NCBI GenBank assembly: GCA_036560705.1
Contig: DATBQR010000077.1
Location: 1 to 64,000 of the forward strand
Direction of reading: 5' to 3'
Length of the DNA: 64,000 nt
From: RBG-16-66-20 sp036560705
GTDB lineage: Bacteria; Pseudomonadota; Gammaproteobacteria; Burkholderiales; SG8-39
The position numbers were made by a program, and so were the translations under genes. Of the stretch, positions 19,602-28,604 are shown piece after piece (the stretch's first letter is position 1; the number at the start of each line of letters is the position of its first letter). The notes below the pieces were generated by a model. It was not told where the DNA came from. It did no database searches and saw nothing but the letters and a program-made list of their open reading frames with translations.

Positions 19602-19837
19602 GCCGCAACACCGAACTCGCCGACGCGGTGAAGCGCTCCCTGGAGCGCTATTTCAGGGACATGGACGGCGAGCAGCCGACCGCCATCTACGACATGGTGC
19701 TGAAGAACATCGAACGGCCGCTGATCGAGACGGTGCTCGGCAAGGCGGCGGGCAACCAGAGCGCCGCCGCCGCCATGCTCGGCATCGATCGCAACACCCT
19801 GCGCAAGAAAATCCAGCAGCTGCGGATCAAGGCGTGA
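19598..19837 (+). CDS. fis: DNA-binding protein Fis
   Basis: Fis is a nucleoid protein that bends DNA and tunes rRNA, tRNA and recombination genes. This 79-residue form has the C-terminal helix-turn-helix GNQSAAAAMLGIDRNTLRKK and the preceding dimer helices. It overlaps dusB by four bases and its stop overlaps the purH GTG start (GTGA), so dusB, fis and purH are translationally coupled. Short Fis proteins of this size are usual in betaproteobacteria. Confidence 0.96.
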   Translation: MSRNTELADAVKRSLERYFRDMDGEQPTAIYDMVLKNIERPLIETVLGKAAGNQSAAAAMLGIDRNTLRKKIQQLRIKA

Positions 19838-21423
19838 AAGTCGTACGGGCGCTCATCAGCGTCTCGGACAAGTCGGGGGTGTTGGAACTCGCGCGCGCCC
19901 TCGCCGCGCTCGGCGTGCAGATCCTTTCCACCGGCGGCACCGCCAAACTCCTCGAAAAGGACGGCATCCGCGTCACCGAGGTGTCGGCGCACACCGGTTT
20001 CCCGGAGATGCTCGACGGCCGGGTGAAAACCCTGCACCCGAAAATCCACGGTGGCCTGCTGGCGCGGCGCGGCCTTCCGGCGCACATGGCTTCGCTGAAG
20101 GAACACGGCATCGCCCCCATCGACCTGCTGGTGGTGAATCTCTATCCGTTCGAAGCCACGGTGGCGAAGCCGGGCTGCACGTTGGAGGAAGCGATCGAGA
20201 ACATCGACATCGGCGGGCCGGCTATGGTGCGTTCCGCGGCGAAGAACTGGAAGGACGTGGCGGTGCTCACCGACGCCTCGCAATACGCAGGAGTGATGGG
20301 GGAATTGAAGCGCGACGGCAAGATTGGCGAGGCGACGCGCTTTTCCCTGGCGGTAGCGGCCTTCAACCGCATCAGCAGCTATGACGCCGCGATCAGCGAC
20401 TACCTTTCGTCCCTGCAGCCGGACGGCAGCCGCAGCGAGTTCCCGGCGCAGAGCAACGGCCGCTTCGTCAAGCTGCAGGATCTGCGCTATGGCGAGAATC
20501 CGCACCAGAACGCCGCGTTCTACCGGGACCTGTACCCCGCGCCCGGCTCGCTGGTCACGGCGAAGCAGCTGCAGGGCAAGGAGCTCTCGTACAACAATAT
20601 CGCGGATGCCGACGCCGCCTGGGAATGCGTGAAGAGCTTCGAGGTTCCCGCCTGCGTGATCGTCAAGCACGCCAATCCCTGCGGCGCGGCGGTTGCCGGC
20701 AGCGCGGCCGAGGCCTATGCGAAAGCCTTCAAGACCGACCCTACCTCCGCCTACGGTGGCATCATCGCCTTCAATACCGCGGTCGACGGCGCGGCGGCGC
20801 GACAGGTGGTGAAGCAGTTCGTCGAAGTGCTGCTCGCGCCAGCCTACAGCGACGAGGCGCTCGAGATCTTCGCCGCGAAGGCCAACACGCGCGTGCTGCA
20901 GATTCCGCTCGACGGCGTGAAGCGCGATGGCGGGACTGCATGGGATCGCGGCCGCAACGCGCACGACGCGAAACGCGTCGGCTCCGGCCTGCTGATCCAG
21001 AGCGCCGACAACCGCGAACTCGCGCGCGGCGAACCGAAGGTCGCGACGAAGAAACAGCCGACGGCGGCGCAGCTCGACGACCTGCTGTTCGCCTGGAAGG
21101 TCGCGAAGTACGTCAAGTCGAACGCCATCGTGTTCTGCAGGGACGGCGCCACGGTCGGTGTCGGCGCCGGCCAGATGAGCCGCATCGACAGCGCGCGCAT
21201 CGCCGTGATCAAGGCGCAGAACGCCGGCCTTGAACTGAAGAACGCGGTCGTCGCCTCGGACGCTTTTTTTCCGTTCCGCGACGGCCTGGACGCGGTGATC
21301 GATGCCGGCGCCGCGGCGGTGATCCAGCCCGGCGGCAGCGTGCGCGACGACGAAGTGATTGCCGCCGCCGACGAGCGCGGCATCGCCATGGTATTCACCG
21401 GCGTACGGCACTTCCGCCATTGA
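19834..21423 (+). CDS. purH: Bifunctional AICAR transformylase / IMP cyclohydrolase
   Basis: PurH carries out the last two steps of IMP synthesis. The N-terminal MGS-like cyclohydrolase domain (about 1-190) has ALISVSDKSGVLELARAL, and the C-terminal transformylase domain contains the catalytic KHANPCGAAV. With the GTG start at 19834 the protein has 529 residues, the usual length. The start overlaps the fis stop. purD follows after a 59-base gap. The frame stays open far upstream, but that part is a shadow of dusB and fis. Confidence 0.97.
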   Translation: MKVVRALISVSDKSGVLELARALAALGVQILSTGGTAKLLEKDGIRVTEVSAHTGFPEMLDGRVKTLHPKIHGGLLARRGLPAHMASLKEHGIAPIDLLVVNLYPFEATVAKPGCTLEEAIENIDIGGPAMVRSAAKNWKDVAVLTDASQYAGVMGELKRDGKIGEATRFSLAVAAFNRISSYDAAISDYLSSLQPDGSRSEFPAQSNGRFVKLQDLRYGENPHQNAAFYRDLYPAPGSLVTAKQLQGKELSYNNIADADAAWECVKSFEVPACVIVKHANPCGAAVAGSAAEAYAKAFKTDPTSAYGGIIAFNTAVDGAAARQVVKQFVEVLLAPAYSDEALEIFAAKANTRVLQIPLDGVKRDGGTAWDRGRNAHDAKRVGSGLLIQSADNRELARGEPKVATKKQPTAAQLDDLLFAWKVAKYVKSNAIVFCRDGATVGVGAGQMSRIDSARIAVIKAQNAGLELKNAVVASDAFFPFRDGLDAVIDAGAAAVIQPGGSVRDDEVIAAADERGIAMVFTGVRHFRH

Positions 21424-21482
21424 AAATGCACGCTTACATACCTCGCACCGTGCTCGCACGGCGCTGAACTCCGGAACGGGCA

Positions 21483-22754
21483 ATGAAATTACTGGTCATC
21501 GGTTCCGGCGGACGCGAACACGCCATGGCGTGGAAGCTGGCGCAAAGCCCGAAGGTGCAGAAAGTGTTCGTCGCGCCGGGCAACGGCGGGACCGGCACCG
21601 AGAACGGTCTGGAGAACGTGGGTATTGCTTCCGTTGCGGAATTGATCGCCTTTGCGAAAAAAGAACAGATCTACCTGACGGTGGTCGGCCCCGAGGCCCC
21701 GCTTGCCGCCGGCATCGTCGACGCTTTCCAGGAAGCCGGCCTGAAGATTTTCGGCCCGCTGCGCGCCGCGGCGCAGCTCGAGGCCTCGAAGGATTACGCC
21801 AAGCAGTTCATGGTCCGCCACGGCCTGCCGACGGCCAGGCACGCGACGTTCACGGACGCCGTGCAAGCCAAGGCCTATGTCGACAGGCAGGGCGCGCCGA
21901 TCGTCATCAAGGCCGATGGCCTCGCCGCCGGCAAGGGCGTGGTCGTGGCATCGACGGCGGAGGAGGCAAAAACCGCGATCGACCTGATGCTGGTGCAGAA
22001 CAAGCTCGGCGACGCGGGCGGGCGCGTCGTAGTGGAGGAATTCCTGGAAGGCGAGGAGGCGAGCTTCATCGTCATGGCGGACGGTGCGCACGCGCTGCCG
22101 CTCGCCACCAGCCAGGACCACAAGCGCCTGAAGGATGGCGACCAGGGCCCGAACACCGGCGGCATGGGCGCCTACTCTCCGGCGCCGGTGGTGACGCCGC
22201 AGCTGCACGCGCGCGTGATGCGCGAGATCATCCAGCCGGCGATCGCCGGCATGGCGAAGGACGGCACGCCCTACGTCGGGTTCCTTTATGCAGGCCTGAT
22301 GATCGACAAGGCGGGCAACCCGAAAACGCTGGAATTCAATTGCCGCCTGGGCGACCCCGAGACGCAGCCGATCATCCTGCGCATGAAATCCGACCTGCTC
22401 GGGCTGGTCGAACACGCGCTCGAAGGCACGCTGGACCGCGCCTCGGTCGACTGGGACCGCCGCTCGGCGCTGGGCGTGGTGCTGGCGGCCGGCGGCTACC
22501 CCGACGAACCGCGCAAGGGCGACGACATCACCGGACTGCCCAAGGCGACGGATGATTGCCGCGTGTTCCACGCCGGCACAAGGCTGGAGGGCAAACGCGT
22601 TCTCACCAACGGCGGACGGGTGCTCTGCGTCACTGCGCTCGGCGATTCGCTGAAGATGGCGCGCGTGCGGGCCTACGAAGCGGCCGACGCCATCCGCTTC
22701 GAGGGCATGCAACTGAGAAAAGACATCGGCCATCGCGCGCTGAAAAAGGGCTGA
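21483..22754 (+). CDS. purD: Phosphoribosylamine-glycine ligase
   Basis: PurD joins phosphoribosylamine and glycine with ATP to make GAR, step two of purine synthesis. The 423-residue protein starts MKLLVIGSGGREHAMAWKL and has the ATP-grasp core with VIKADGLAAGKGV and the metal-binding EFNCRLGDPETQ. It follows purH in the same direction, and hemF begins 4 bases after its stop. Confidence 0.98.
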   Translation: MKLLVIGSGGREHAMAWKLAQSPKVQKVFVAPGNGGTGTENGLENVGIASVAELIAFAKKEQIYLTVVGPEAPLAAGIVDAFQEAGLKIFGPLRAAAQLEASKDYAKQFMVRHGLPTARHATFTDAVQAKAYVDRQGAPIVIKADGLAAGKGVVVASTAEEAKTAIDLMLVQNKLGDAGGRVVVEEFLEGEEASFIVMADGAHALPLATSQDHKRLKDGDQGPNTGGMGAYSPAPVVTPQLHARVMREIIQPAIAGMAKDGTPYVGFLYAGLMIDKAGNPKTLEFNCRLGDPETQPIILRMKSDLLGLVEHALEGTLDRASVDWDRRSALGVVLAAGGYPDEPRKGDDITGLPKATDDCRVFHAGTRLEGKRVLTNGGRVLCVTALGDSLKMARVRAYEAADAIRFEGMQLRKDIGHRALKKG

Positions 22755-22758
22755 GCGC

Positions 22759-23652
22759 CTGGATACCCGTCCCGTCCGCGACTACCTCACCGCGCTGCAG
22801 GCGCGCATCGTCGCCGCGCTCGAACTGCTCGACGGCATGCCCTTCTCCGCCGACCGCTGGGAGCGCGCCGAGGGCGGCGGCGGCTCGACCTGCTACCTGG
22901 AAGAAGGCAAGCTCTTCGAGCGCGGCGGCGTCGGCTTCTCGCATGTGTCCGGCAGCAAGCTGCCGCCCAGCGCCTCGGCCTCGCGTCCGCAGCTCGCCGG
23001 GCAGCGCTACGAGGCCATGGGCGTCTCGGTGGTCCTGCATCCGCGCAATCCCTACTGCCCCACCGTCCACCTGAACGTGCGCTTCTTTTCCTCCGGCGAG
23101 ACCTGGTGGTTCGGCGGCGGCATGGACCTGACGCCATGCTACGGCTTCGAGGAAGACGCGAAGCACTTCCACGCCGCCTGCAAACGCGCGCTGGAGCCTT
23201 ACGGCGCGGACCGCGGGGTTGACCTGTACGCGCGCTACAAGAAGTGGTGCGACGAGTATTTTTTCCTCAAGCACCGCAACGAAGCGCGCGGCGTCGGCGG
23301 CATCTTCTTCGACGATCTGGCTGAACCCGATTTCGAGACCGCGTTCGCACTGGTCCGCTCGGTGGGCGACCACTTCATCACCGCCTACGCGCCCATCGTC
23401 GAGCGCCGCCGCGCCGTACCGTACGGCGGCGCCGAGCGCGCCTTCCAGGCCTACCGGCGCGGGCGCTACGTGGAATTCAATCTGGTCTACGACCGCGGCA
23501 CCCTGTTCGGCCTGCAATCCGGCGGCCGCACCGAGTCGATCCTGATGTCGATGCCGCCCGCCGTCACCTGGCGCTACGGCTGGACGCCCGCCCCCGGCTC
23601 GCCCGAGGCGAAGCTCTACACGGATTTCCTGAAACCGCGCGACTGGGTTTGA
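22759..23652 (+). CDS. hemF: Oxygen-dependent coproporphyrinogen III oxidase (apparent CTG start)
   Basis: HemF converts coproporphyrinogen III to protoporphyrinogen IX with O2. The core is unmistakable: GGGGSTCYLEEGKLFERGGV, WWFGGGMDLTPCYG, and RGRYVEFNLVYDRGTLFGLQ. The first in-frame ATG (22837) would remove about 26 conserved N-terminal residues. The frame is closed by a TGA at 22741, and between the two only a CTG at 22759 is a usable start. It gives an N-terminus LDTRPVRDYLTALQARI that fits the family. An AAGGG ribosome-binding site lies 8 bases upstream, inside the end of purD. Product 297 residues. Confidence 0.93.
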   Translation: MDTRPVRDYLTALQARIVAALELLDGMPFSADRWERAEGGGGSTCYLEEGKLFERGGVGFSHVSGSKLPPSASASRPQLAGQRYEAMGVSVVLHPRNPYCPTVHLNVRFFSSGETWWFGGGMDLTPCYGFEEDAKHFHAACKRALEPYGADRGVDLYARYKKWCDEYFFLKHRNEARGVGGIFFDDLAEPDFETAFALVRSVGDHFITAYAPIVERRRAVPYGGAERAFQAYRRGRYVEFNLVYDRGTLFGLQSGGRTESILMSMPPAVTWRYGWTPAPGSPEAKLYTDFLKPRDWV

Positions 23653-23655
23653 CGG

Positions 23656-24615
23656 TCAATCCGCCTTCGCGCCTGACGCCTTCACCACGGGCGCCCACTT
23701 GGCGATTTCGCTTTTCACGAAGGCGCCGAACTGCTCGGGCGTCATCGGGATGAAGCGTGCGCCCTCCGATGTGAGGCGCGCGGTGATTTCCTTCGATTGC
23801 ATGAAATTCCGCGTCTCGGCGTTCAGACGGTTGACGATGTCGGACGGCGTCCCTGCGGGGGCGAAGAGGCCGACCCAGTTGTTGACGACAAAGCCCGGCA
23901 GAGTTTCGGCGACGGTGGGCAGTTCGGGCGTGGCGGCGGCACGCGCGGTTCCAGTCGTGGCGAGGGCGCGCAGTTTTCCCGACTTGGTGTACGGCAGGAC
24001 CGTCGGCATGGTGGCGAAGATGAGCGTGGTCTGCCCGGCCAGCAGGTCGGTGATCGCGGGCACGTTGCCTTTGTAGGGCACGTGCACCATGTCCACCTTC
24101 GCCATCGTCTTGAACAATTCTCCGGCAAGGTGGCTCGCGGTACCCGCGCCGGCGGAGGCGTAGGTAAGTTCGCCGGGCTTCGTGCGCGCATAGGCGATCA
24201 GCTCGGCGACGTTCTGTACCGGAACCGACGGGTGCACGGCGAGCAGGCCTTCGGCATCGAGGGCGAGCGCGATCGGCGCGAAGTCGCGCAGCGGGTCGTA
24301 GGGCAGCTTCGAAAACAGGCTGACATTGACCGCGTGCGTGCCGATGCTGCCCATCACCAGCGTGTAGCCGTCCGGCGCCGATTTCGCCACCATCTCCGCG
24401 GCGATGTTGCCGCCCGCGCCGGTACGGTTCTCGACCAGCACCGGCTGGCCCCAGGCCTCGGTCCAGCGGCTGCCGATCAGCCGCGCATAGAGGTCGGCAA
24501 TGCCGCCGACCGGAAACGGAACGATGATCCGGATGGGCTTTGCCGGATAGGTTTGCGCGAATACGGAGGACGAGAGAAGAAAAACGGCCAGCAGGCGGAG
24601 AAGAAAATCCCTCAA
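23656..24615 (-). CDS. Bug-family tripartite tricarboxylate transporter binding protein
   Basis: This is a periplasmic solute-binding protein of the TctC/Bug family. The TTG start at 24615 gives a signal peptide (LLRLLAVFLLSSSVFA, cleavage about residue 20) followed by the family opening YPAKPIRIIVPFPVGG. It ends as a full 319-residue receptor. The start overlaps the hemY stop by four bases (TTGA), so it is the last gene of the algZ-algR-hem operon. No TctA or TctB membrane partner is in the window; such orphan receptors are abundant in Burkholderiales. Ligand unknown. Confidence 0.92.
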   Translation of the reverse strand: MRDFLLRLLAVFLLSSSVFAQTYPAKPIRIIVPFPVGGIADLYARLIGSRWTEAWGQPVLVENRTGAGGNIAAEMVAKSAPDGYTLVMGSIGTHAVNVSLFSKLPYDPLRDFAPIALALDAEGLLAVHPSVPVQNVAELIAYARTKPGELTYASAGAGTASHLAGELFKTMAKVDMVHVPYKGNVPAITDLLAGQTTLIFATMPTVLPYTKSGKLRALATTGTARAAATPELPTVAETLPGFVVNNWVGLFAPAGTPSDIVNRLNAETRNFMQSKEITARLTSEGARFIPMTPEQFGAFVKSEIAKWAPVVKASGAKAD

Positions 24616-25805
24616 GGCAATTCCCCTGCGCGGCGGAAGTGCTTTTGCGCCTCGGCCGTGCGCCCTTCGCGCTCGGCGAGCCGGGCCAACTCGAGGTGCG
24701 CCACGCGCGACGGGCCGAACGACAGGCTGGCTTCCAGGTAATTCTGCGCCTTGCCCCAGAGTTCCGCCGCCACGCATAGCGTTCCTAGCGTGGCGAGCAG
24801 CTGCGGATCCTCCGCGTGCTCGCGCAGCCAGCGCTCCGCCCGCTCGATGCGGGCGCGCGCCTCGTCCTGCGTTTTCCGGCTGTCCAGCTTGCGCACATCG
24901 CCGTAGAGAAGCACCAGCGCGCCGTTCCATTCCTCGGCGAGGCTGCGCTCGATCAGCTCGCGGGCGAGGGCCGCCTCGCCCAGCGCCAGCGCGCGCCGCG
25001 CCGCCGCCGCCGCGACGCGCGGGTGCGCCTGGTCGGCCGCGGGGATGCGCCGCAGGCGCGCTTCCAGCGAGCCGCGGTCGCCCGAGTCGCGCGCCAGCAG
25101 TTCGATGTAGGCCTGCACGCGGTGCTCCTCGGCGATCGCCGGCGGGATCGCGCCGCGCTTGGCGAGCAGAGCGGCAAGCCTGAGAACCTCCTCCCAGTTC
25201 TGCGCCCCACGCTCGGCGCGCAGCTGCATGCGCGCGGCGGCGATGTGCCTCGGCCCGGTGCCGTGCAGGCTCCTCAATGCATTGCGCGCGCCGACGAAAT
25301 CGCGCTCCTCGAGCAGCAGCTCCGCCTGCGTCAGCAGGCGTGCCGCGTGCAGCGTCTCGCCCGCGGCGCCGGCGCGCTCTAGCCACTGGTCGCGGCGCTC
25401 GAACTCGCGCAGCTGGTGCGCGGCGCGCGCCGCGATGAGCGCCGCCAGACCGGGCGCGGCGCCCGCCTCCCAGGCAAGCGCGGCTTCCTTCTCGGCGCGC
25501 GCAAAACGCCCCTCGAAGTGGCATTGCAGCGCCGCCGTCAGCGCGCTCTGCGCGTGCTCGCGCTTGCGCCGCTCCCGGAATGCCCGCACCTGCGCCGGCA
25601 GCGCCAGCGTGTGGCCGACCAGCCGCGCCGCGAAGTAGGCGACGGCGAACGCCGCCGCCAGCGACAGTACGAACAGCAGCAGCGAGGCCTCGATCCGCCA
25701 CGGCGGATAGATGAACAGGACGTAGCCGTCGCCGACGCGCCCGGCGAGCGCGAGCGCGACCGCCGCGGCGAACACCGCCACCAGCCAGAACAGCGCTCGC
25801 ATCAC
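24612..25805 (-). CDS. hemY: Heme biosynthesis-associated TPR protein HemY
   Basis: This is HemY of the proteobacterial hemCDXY cluster, a membrane protein with two N-terminal transmembrane segments (about residues 3-22 and 40-62) and a TPR-rich cytoplasmic domain. It is not the protoporphyrinogen oxidase also called HemY. Its biochemical role in tetrapyrrole synthesis is unsettled. The start is GTG at 25805 or the adjacent ATG at 25802. The start region is duplicated in tandem upstream. The 3' end overlaps the binding-protein gene. Confidence 0.9.
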   Translation of the reverse strand: MMRALFWLVAVFAAAVALALAGRVGDGYVLFIYPPWRIEASLLLFVLSLAAAFAVAYFAARLVGHTLALPAQVRAFRERRKREHAQSALTAALQCHFEGRFARAEKEAALAWEAGAAPGLAALIAARAAHQLREFERRDQWLERAGAAGETLHAARLLTQAELLLEERDFVGARNALRSLHGTGPRHIAAARMQLRAERGAQNWEEVLRLAALLAKRGAIPPAIAEEHRVQAYIELLARDSGDRGSLEARLRRIPAADQAHPRVAAAAARRALALGEAALARELIERSLAEEWNGALVLLYGDVRKLDSRKTQDEARARIERAERWLREHAEDPQLLATLGTLCVAAELWGKAQNYLEASLSFGPSRVAHLELARLAEREGRTAEAQKHFRRAGELP

Positions 25806-25838
25806 GCGCTTCCCGACAGCGCTCGCATCACGCGCTTC
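25791..25838 (-). repeat. Tandem 22-bp direct repeat across the hemX-hemY junction
   Basis: Two identical 22-base copies occupy 25791-25812 and 25817-25838, a 26-base period. The first covers the hemY start codon and first codons. The second fills the hemX-hemY gap and carries a duplicate ATG that would open an eight-codon frame (MRALSGSA) ending just before the true start. It looks like a recent slippage duplication. Confidence 0.85.
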
Positions 25839-26870
25839 TCACGACCCGCTGCGCTCGCGGCGCGCCTTGAAGCTGCGCACCGCTTCGAGACTGTCGGTGA
25901 TCGACGGCGGCTCGAAGCTGATCGAGGCGGAGGAGAGCTGCTTCAACTGCGCCAGCGCGCTCTGCGAGCCCCTCGCGCGGGCGTCGAAGTAGCGCTGTAT
26001 CCAGTTTTGCGCGACGCGCAGGTCCTCGCGGTAGCCCGCCTCGTCGCGCGTCAGCAGCGCGAGGCGGGCATTCAGCAGCCGCAGCTTGAGATTTTCGCGC
26101 AGGAACCAGGCCTGCTGCGGCGGCAGCAGCGGCGGCTCGGGCGCATCGACCCTGCGCACCACGACGAGCTGGCGCAATTCCTTCCAGACTTCGCCGCCCA
26201 GGCGCGCGAAAAAACCGTCCTCGGGCGGCGGTGCGGACATCGCCGCCTTTCCGGCGGCGGGGCGCTCGACGCGCTCGTCGAAGGCCAGCGGCAGCGCGTC
26301 CACCGAAGACACCAGGCGGTCGAGCGCCAGCGACAGGCCGGGCACGTCCAGCGCCGGCAGCGACTTCAGGCGGTCGATATCCCGGACGAGCGCCCGGCGC
26401 ACCGGCAGGAACTGCGGCCGGTCGACGCGCGACAGGCGGCTCTCCGCCAGCTGCAGGGCGAGCAGCGCCGCGCGCACGTTGCCCGAGAGCTGCAGCTGCT
26501 GCTGGGCGATCGCCAGCACCTGCTCGATTTCCGCCAGCTGCCATTCGTCGCGGTTGCGCGCCAGTTCCTGGTAGAGCGCCTCCAGCGCGACCTGCTGGTT
26601 CTGCGAGTCGGCGAGTCGGTTCTCCAGCGCGCCGATCTTCGCCTGCGCGTCGCGCAGCGATTCCATCGCCTGGCGCCCCAGCGTGCGCGCCTCGCGGCTC
26701 TCGCCTTCGATGTCGTGCAGGCGCTTTGCGAGCTCCTCCTGCGTCGCGCCGATGCGGCCGCGGGTATCGAACCAGAGCGCGGCAACGATGACTGCAAGCA
26801 CCACCAGCGCGACGGCGAATATGCGCTGCCGCGCGCGCGAAACGGAGGTATTCGCCGGAACCGGGTCCAT
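25839..26870 (-). CDS. hemX: HemX, uroporphyrinogen-III methylase-like membrane protein
   Basis: HemX family protein of 343 residues with one N-terminal transmembrane segment (about 19-37), a coiled-coil (about 40-95) and an alpha-helical periplasmic domain. Family members are annotated as uroporphyrin-III C-methyltransferase, but this one shows no SAM-binding motif, so enzyme activity is doubtful. It probably scaffolds tetrapyrrole synthesis with HemY. ATG at 26870 lies 10 bases after hemD. The frame remains open upstream as a shadow of hemD. Confidence 0.9.
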   Translation of the reverse strand: MDPVPANTSVSRARQRIFAVALVVLAVIVAALWFDTRGRIGATQEELAKRLHDIEGESREARTLGRQAMESLRDAQAKIGALENRLADSQNQQVALEALYQELARNRDEWQLAEIEQVLAIAQQQLQLSGNVRAALLALQLAESRLSRVDRPQFLPVRRALVRDIDRLKSLPALDVPGLSLALDRLVSSVDALPLAFDERVERPAAGKAAMSAPPPEDGFFARLGGEVWKELRQLVVVRRVDAPEPPLLPPQQAWFLRENLKLRLLNARLALLTRDEAGYREDLRVAQNWIQRYFDARARGSQSALAQLKQLSSASISFEPPSITDSLEAVRSFKARRERSGS

Positions 26871-26880
26871 ACGCCGAGTT

Positions 26881-27654
26881 TTATCCCGCGCCGCCGAAGT
26901 ATGCAACCAGCGCCGCCGCCATCTCCGCGTCGCGCGGCCCGGCGACAATCGGCCGTCCCCAGCCGCGGCGCGCCGCCTCGTCCGCCACGCGGGCATGCGG
27001 GACGAAGAGGGGGATTGCCGACAGGCGCGCGGCCGCCCCGTCGCCCAGCATCTCGACGAAGTTCGCCAGTCCCTCGGCCGAGGACAGGGTGACCGCGTCG
27101 ACGCCGGTCGCCCAGGCGCCGCGCAGCGCCTCGCCCGCGTCGGGCCGCACCCGCCTGTAGCAGGGTGCGTACTCGACGCCCGCACCGCGCGCCGCGAGCG
27201 TATCGCCGAGCATCTGGCGTCCGCCGTCGCCGCGGAAAATCACCACCCGCTTGCCCCGCATCGCGGCGAATCCGGGCAGCGCCAGCAGCGCCTCGCTGTC
27301 GGATTGCGACGGCGGCGCGATCACCTGCGCGAATCCCCCCGCCTGCAGTTCCTCCCGGCTGCCCTGGCCCACCGTGGCAACGGCGAGGCGCGCCGGCCAG
27401 GGCCTGTCGCCAAGCAGCGCCAATGCTTTTCGCACCGCATTCCTGCTGACAAAGATGGCGATGTCGAAATCATCGAGCCTGTCGGCGATCGCGAAGAAGG
27501 GCGCCGGATCCTCGAGATCCCGGATTTCAATCACGGGAATGCGCAGCGCTTCGCCGCCCGCCTCGCGGATCAGGCGCGCGAGCCCTTCCGCCTGCGCCTG
27601 GGGGCGCGTTACCACCACGCGTCGGCCGGAAAGAGGCGCGGTCAGCGGCTTCAT
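26881..27654 (-). CDS. hemD: Uroporphyrinogen-III synthase
   Basis: HemD closes and inverts ring D of hydroxymethylbilane to give uroporphyrinogen III. The 257-residue sequence shows the two-domain fold landmarks RRVVVTRPQAQAEGLARLI, FVSRNAVR, and DAVTLSSAEGLANF. Sequence conservation in this family is low, so position directly after hemC (ATGA overlap) is strong support. hemX follows after 10 bases. Confidence 0.94.
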   Translation of the reverse strand: MKPLTAPLSGRRVVVTRPQAQAEGLARLIREAGGEALRIPVIEIRDLEDPAPFFAIADRLDDFDIAIFVSRNAVRKALALLGDRPWPARLAVATVGQGSREELQAGGFAQVIAPPSQSDSEALLALPGFAAMRGKRVVIFRGDGGRQMLGDTLAARGAGVEYAPCYRRVRPDAGEALRGAWATGVDAVTLSSAEGLANFVEMLGDGAAARLSAIPLFVPHARVADEAARRGWGRPIVAGPRDAEMAAALVAYFGGAG

Positions 27655-28604
27655 TGCGCCAGCGCGGCAAGAATTTCCGCGGCGCCCCGTTCGCGCAAGA
27701 GGTCCGCCACGCGCAGGCCGAGCGCCTCGGCGGCACGCGGATCGCCCTCGCCTTCCGCGCGCGCGCTGCGCTTGCCGTCGGGTGATGCCACCAGCGCGCG
27801 CAGCCGCATCCTGCCGTCGGCGATTTCGGCGTACGCGCCCAGCGGGATCGTGCAGCTGCCGCCGAGCGCGCGGTTCACCTCGCGCTCGGCGAGCACGCAG
27901 GCGCTGGAATTGGCGTCGTTCAAGGGAGCGAGAATCTTCAGCAGGTCCGCGCGCGCCGCGAGGCATTCGACGCCGAGCGCCGCCTGCCCCGCGGCGGGCA
28001 GGCTTTCCTCGACCGAGAGGTGGCTGCGGATGCGGCCGGCAAGCCCGAGGCGCTTCAGGCCCGCCGCGGCCAGCACGATCGCCACGTACTCCCCGCGGTC
28101 GAGCTTGGCGATGCGCGTATCGACGTTGCCGCGCAGCGGCCGTATTTCGAGCCCCGGATGGCGCGCCGCGATCTGTGCCTGCCGGCGCAGGCTGGAGGTG
28201 CCGACCACCGCTCGCGCGGGCAGCGCGGCGAGGTTTTGATAGGCCGGCGAGACGAAGGCATCGCGCGGGTCCTCGCGCTCGAGGATCGCCGCAAGGGCGA
28301 AGCCCGGCGGCAGGTCCGCCGGCACGTCCTTCATCGAATGCACGGCAATCTCGGCGCGCCCCTCGGCAAGCGCGGTCTCCAGCTCCTTGACGAAGAGTCC
28401 CTTGCCGCCCTCCTTGGCGAGGGAGACTTCCAGCAGCTCGTCGCCGCGCGTGGACAGCGGGACCAGCGACACACGCAGGCCGCCGTGCAGCGCGTCAGGC
28501 GCGCGGTACAGCGCCTCTAGGCGCTCCTTCACGTGCTCCGCCTGCCACAGCGCGAGCCGGCTGCGGCGCGTGGCGATCCTGACCTGCCCCGGGGCGCCGG
28601 TCAT
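27651..28604 (-). CDS. hemC: Porphobilinogen deaminase (hydroxymethylbilane synthase)
   Basis: HemC polymerises four porphobilinogens using a dipyrromethane cofactor. The 317-residue protein has IATRRSRLALWQAEHVK, the active-site VHSMKDVPADLP, GTSSLRRQAQ and the cofactor-anchoring Cys251 in GGSCTIPLGA. ATG at 28604 overlaps the algR stop by four bases. algR-hemC-hemD linkage is also known in Pseudomonas. Confidence 0.97.
   Translation of the reverse strand: MTGAPGQVRIATRRSRLALWQAEHVKERLEALYRAPDALHGGLRVSLVPLSTRGDELLEVSLAKEGGKGLFVKELETALAEGRAEIAVHSMKDVPADLPPGFALAAILEREDPRDAFVSPAYQNLAALPARAVVGTSSLRRQAQIAARHPGLEIRPLRGNVDTRIAKLDRGEYVAIVLAAAGLKRLGLAGRIRSHLSVEESLPAAGQAALGVECLAARADLLKILAPLNDANSSACVLAEREVNRALGGSCTIPLGAYAEIADGRMRLRALVASPDGKRSARAEGEGDPRAAEALGLRVADLLRERGAAEILAALAQ

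Noticed and set aside
19327..19833. Upstream extension of the purH frame over dusB and fis.
   Set aside because: Shadow sequence; the PurH family start aligns to the GTG at 19834.
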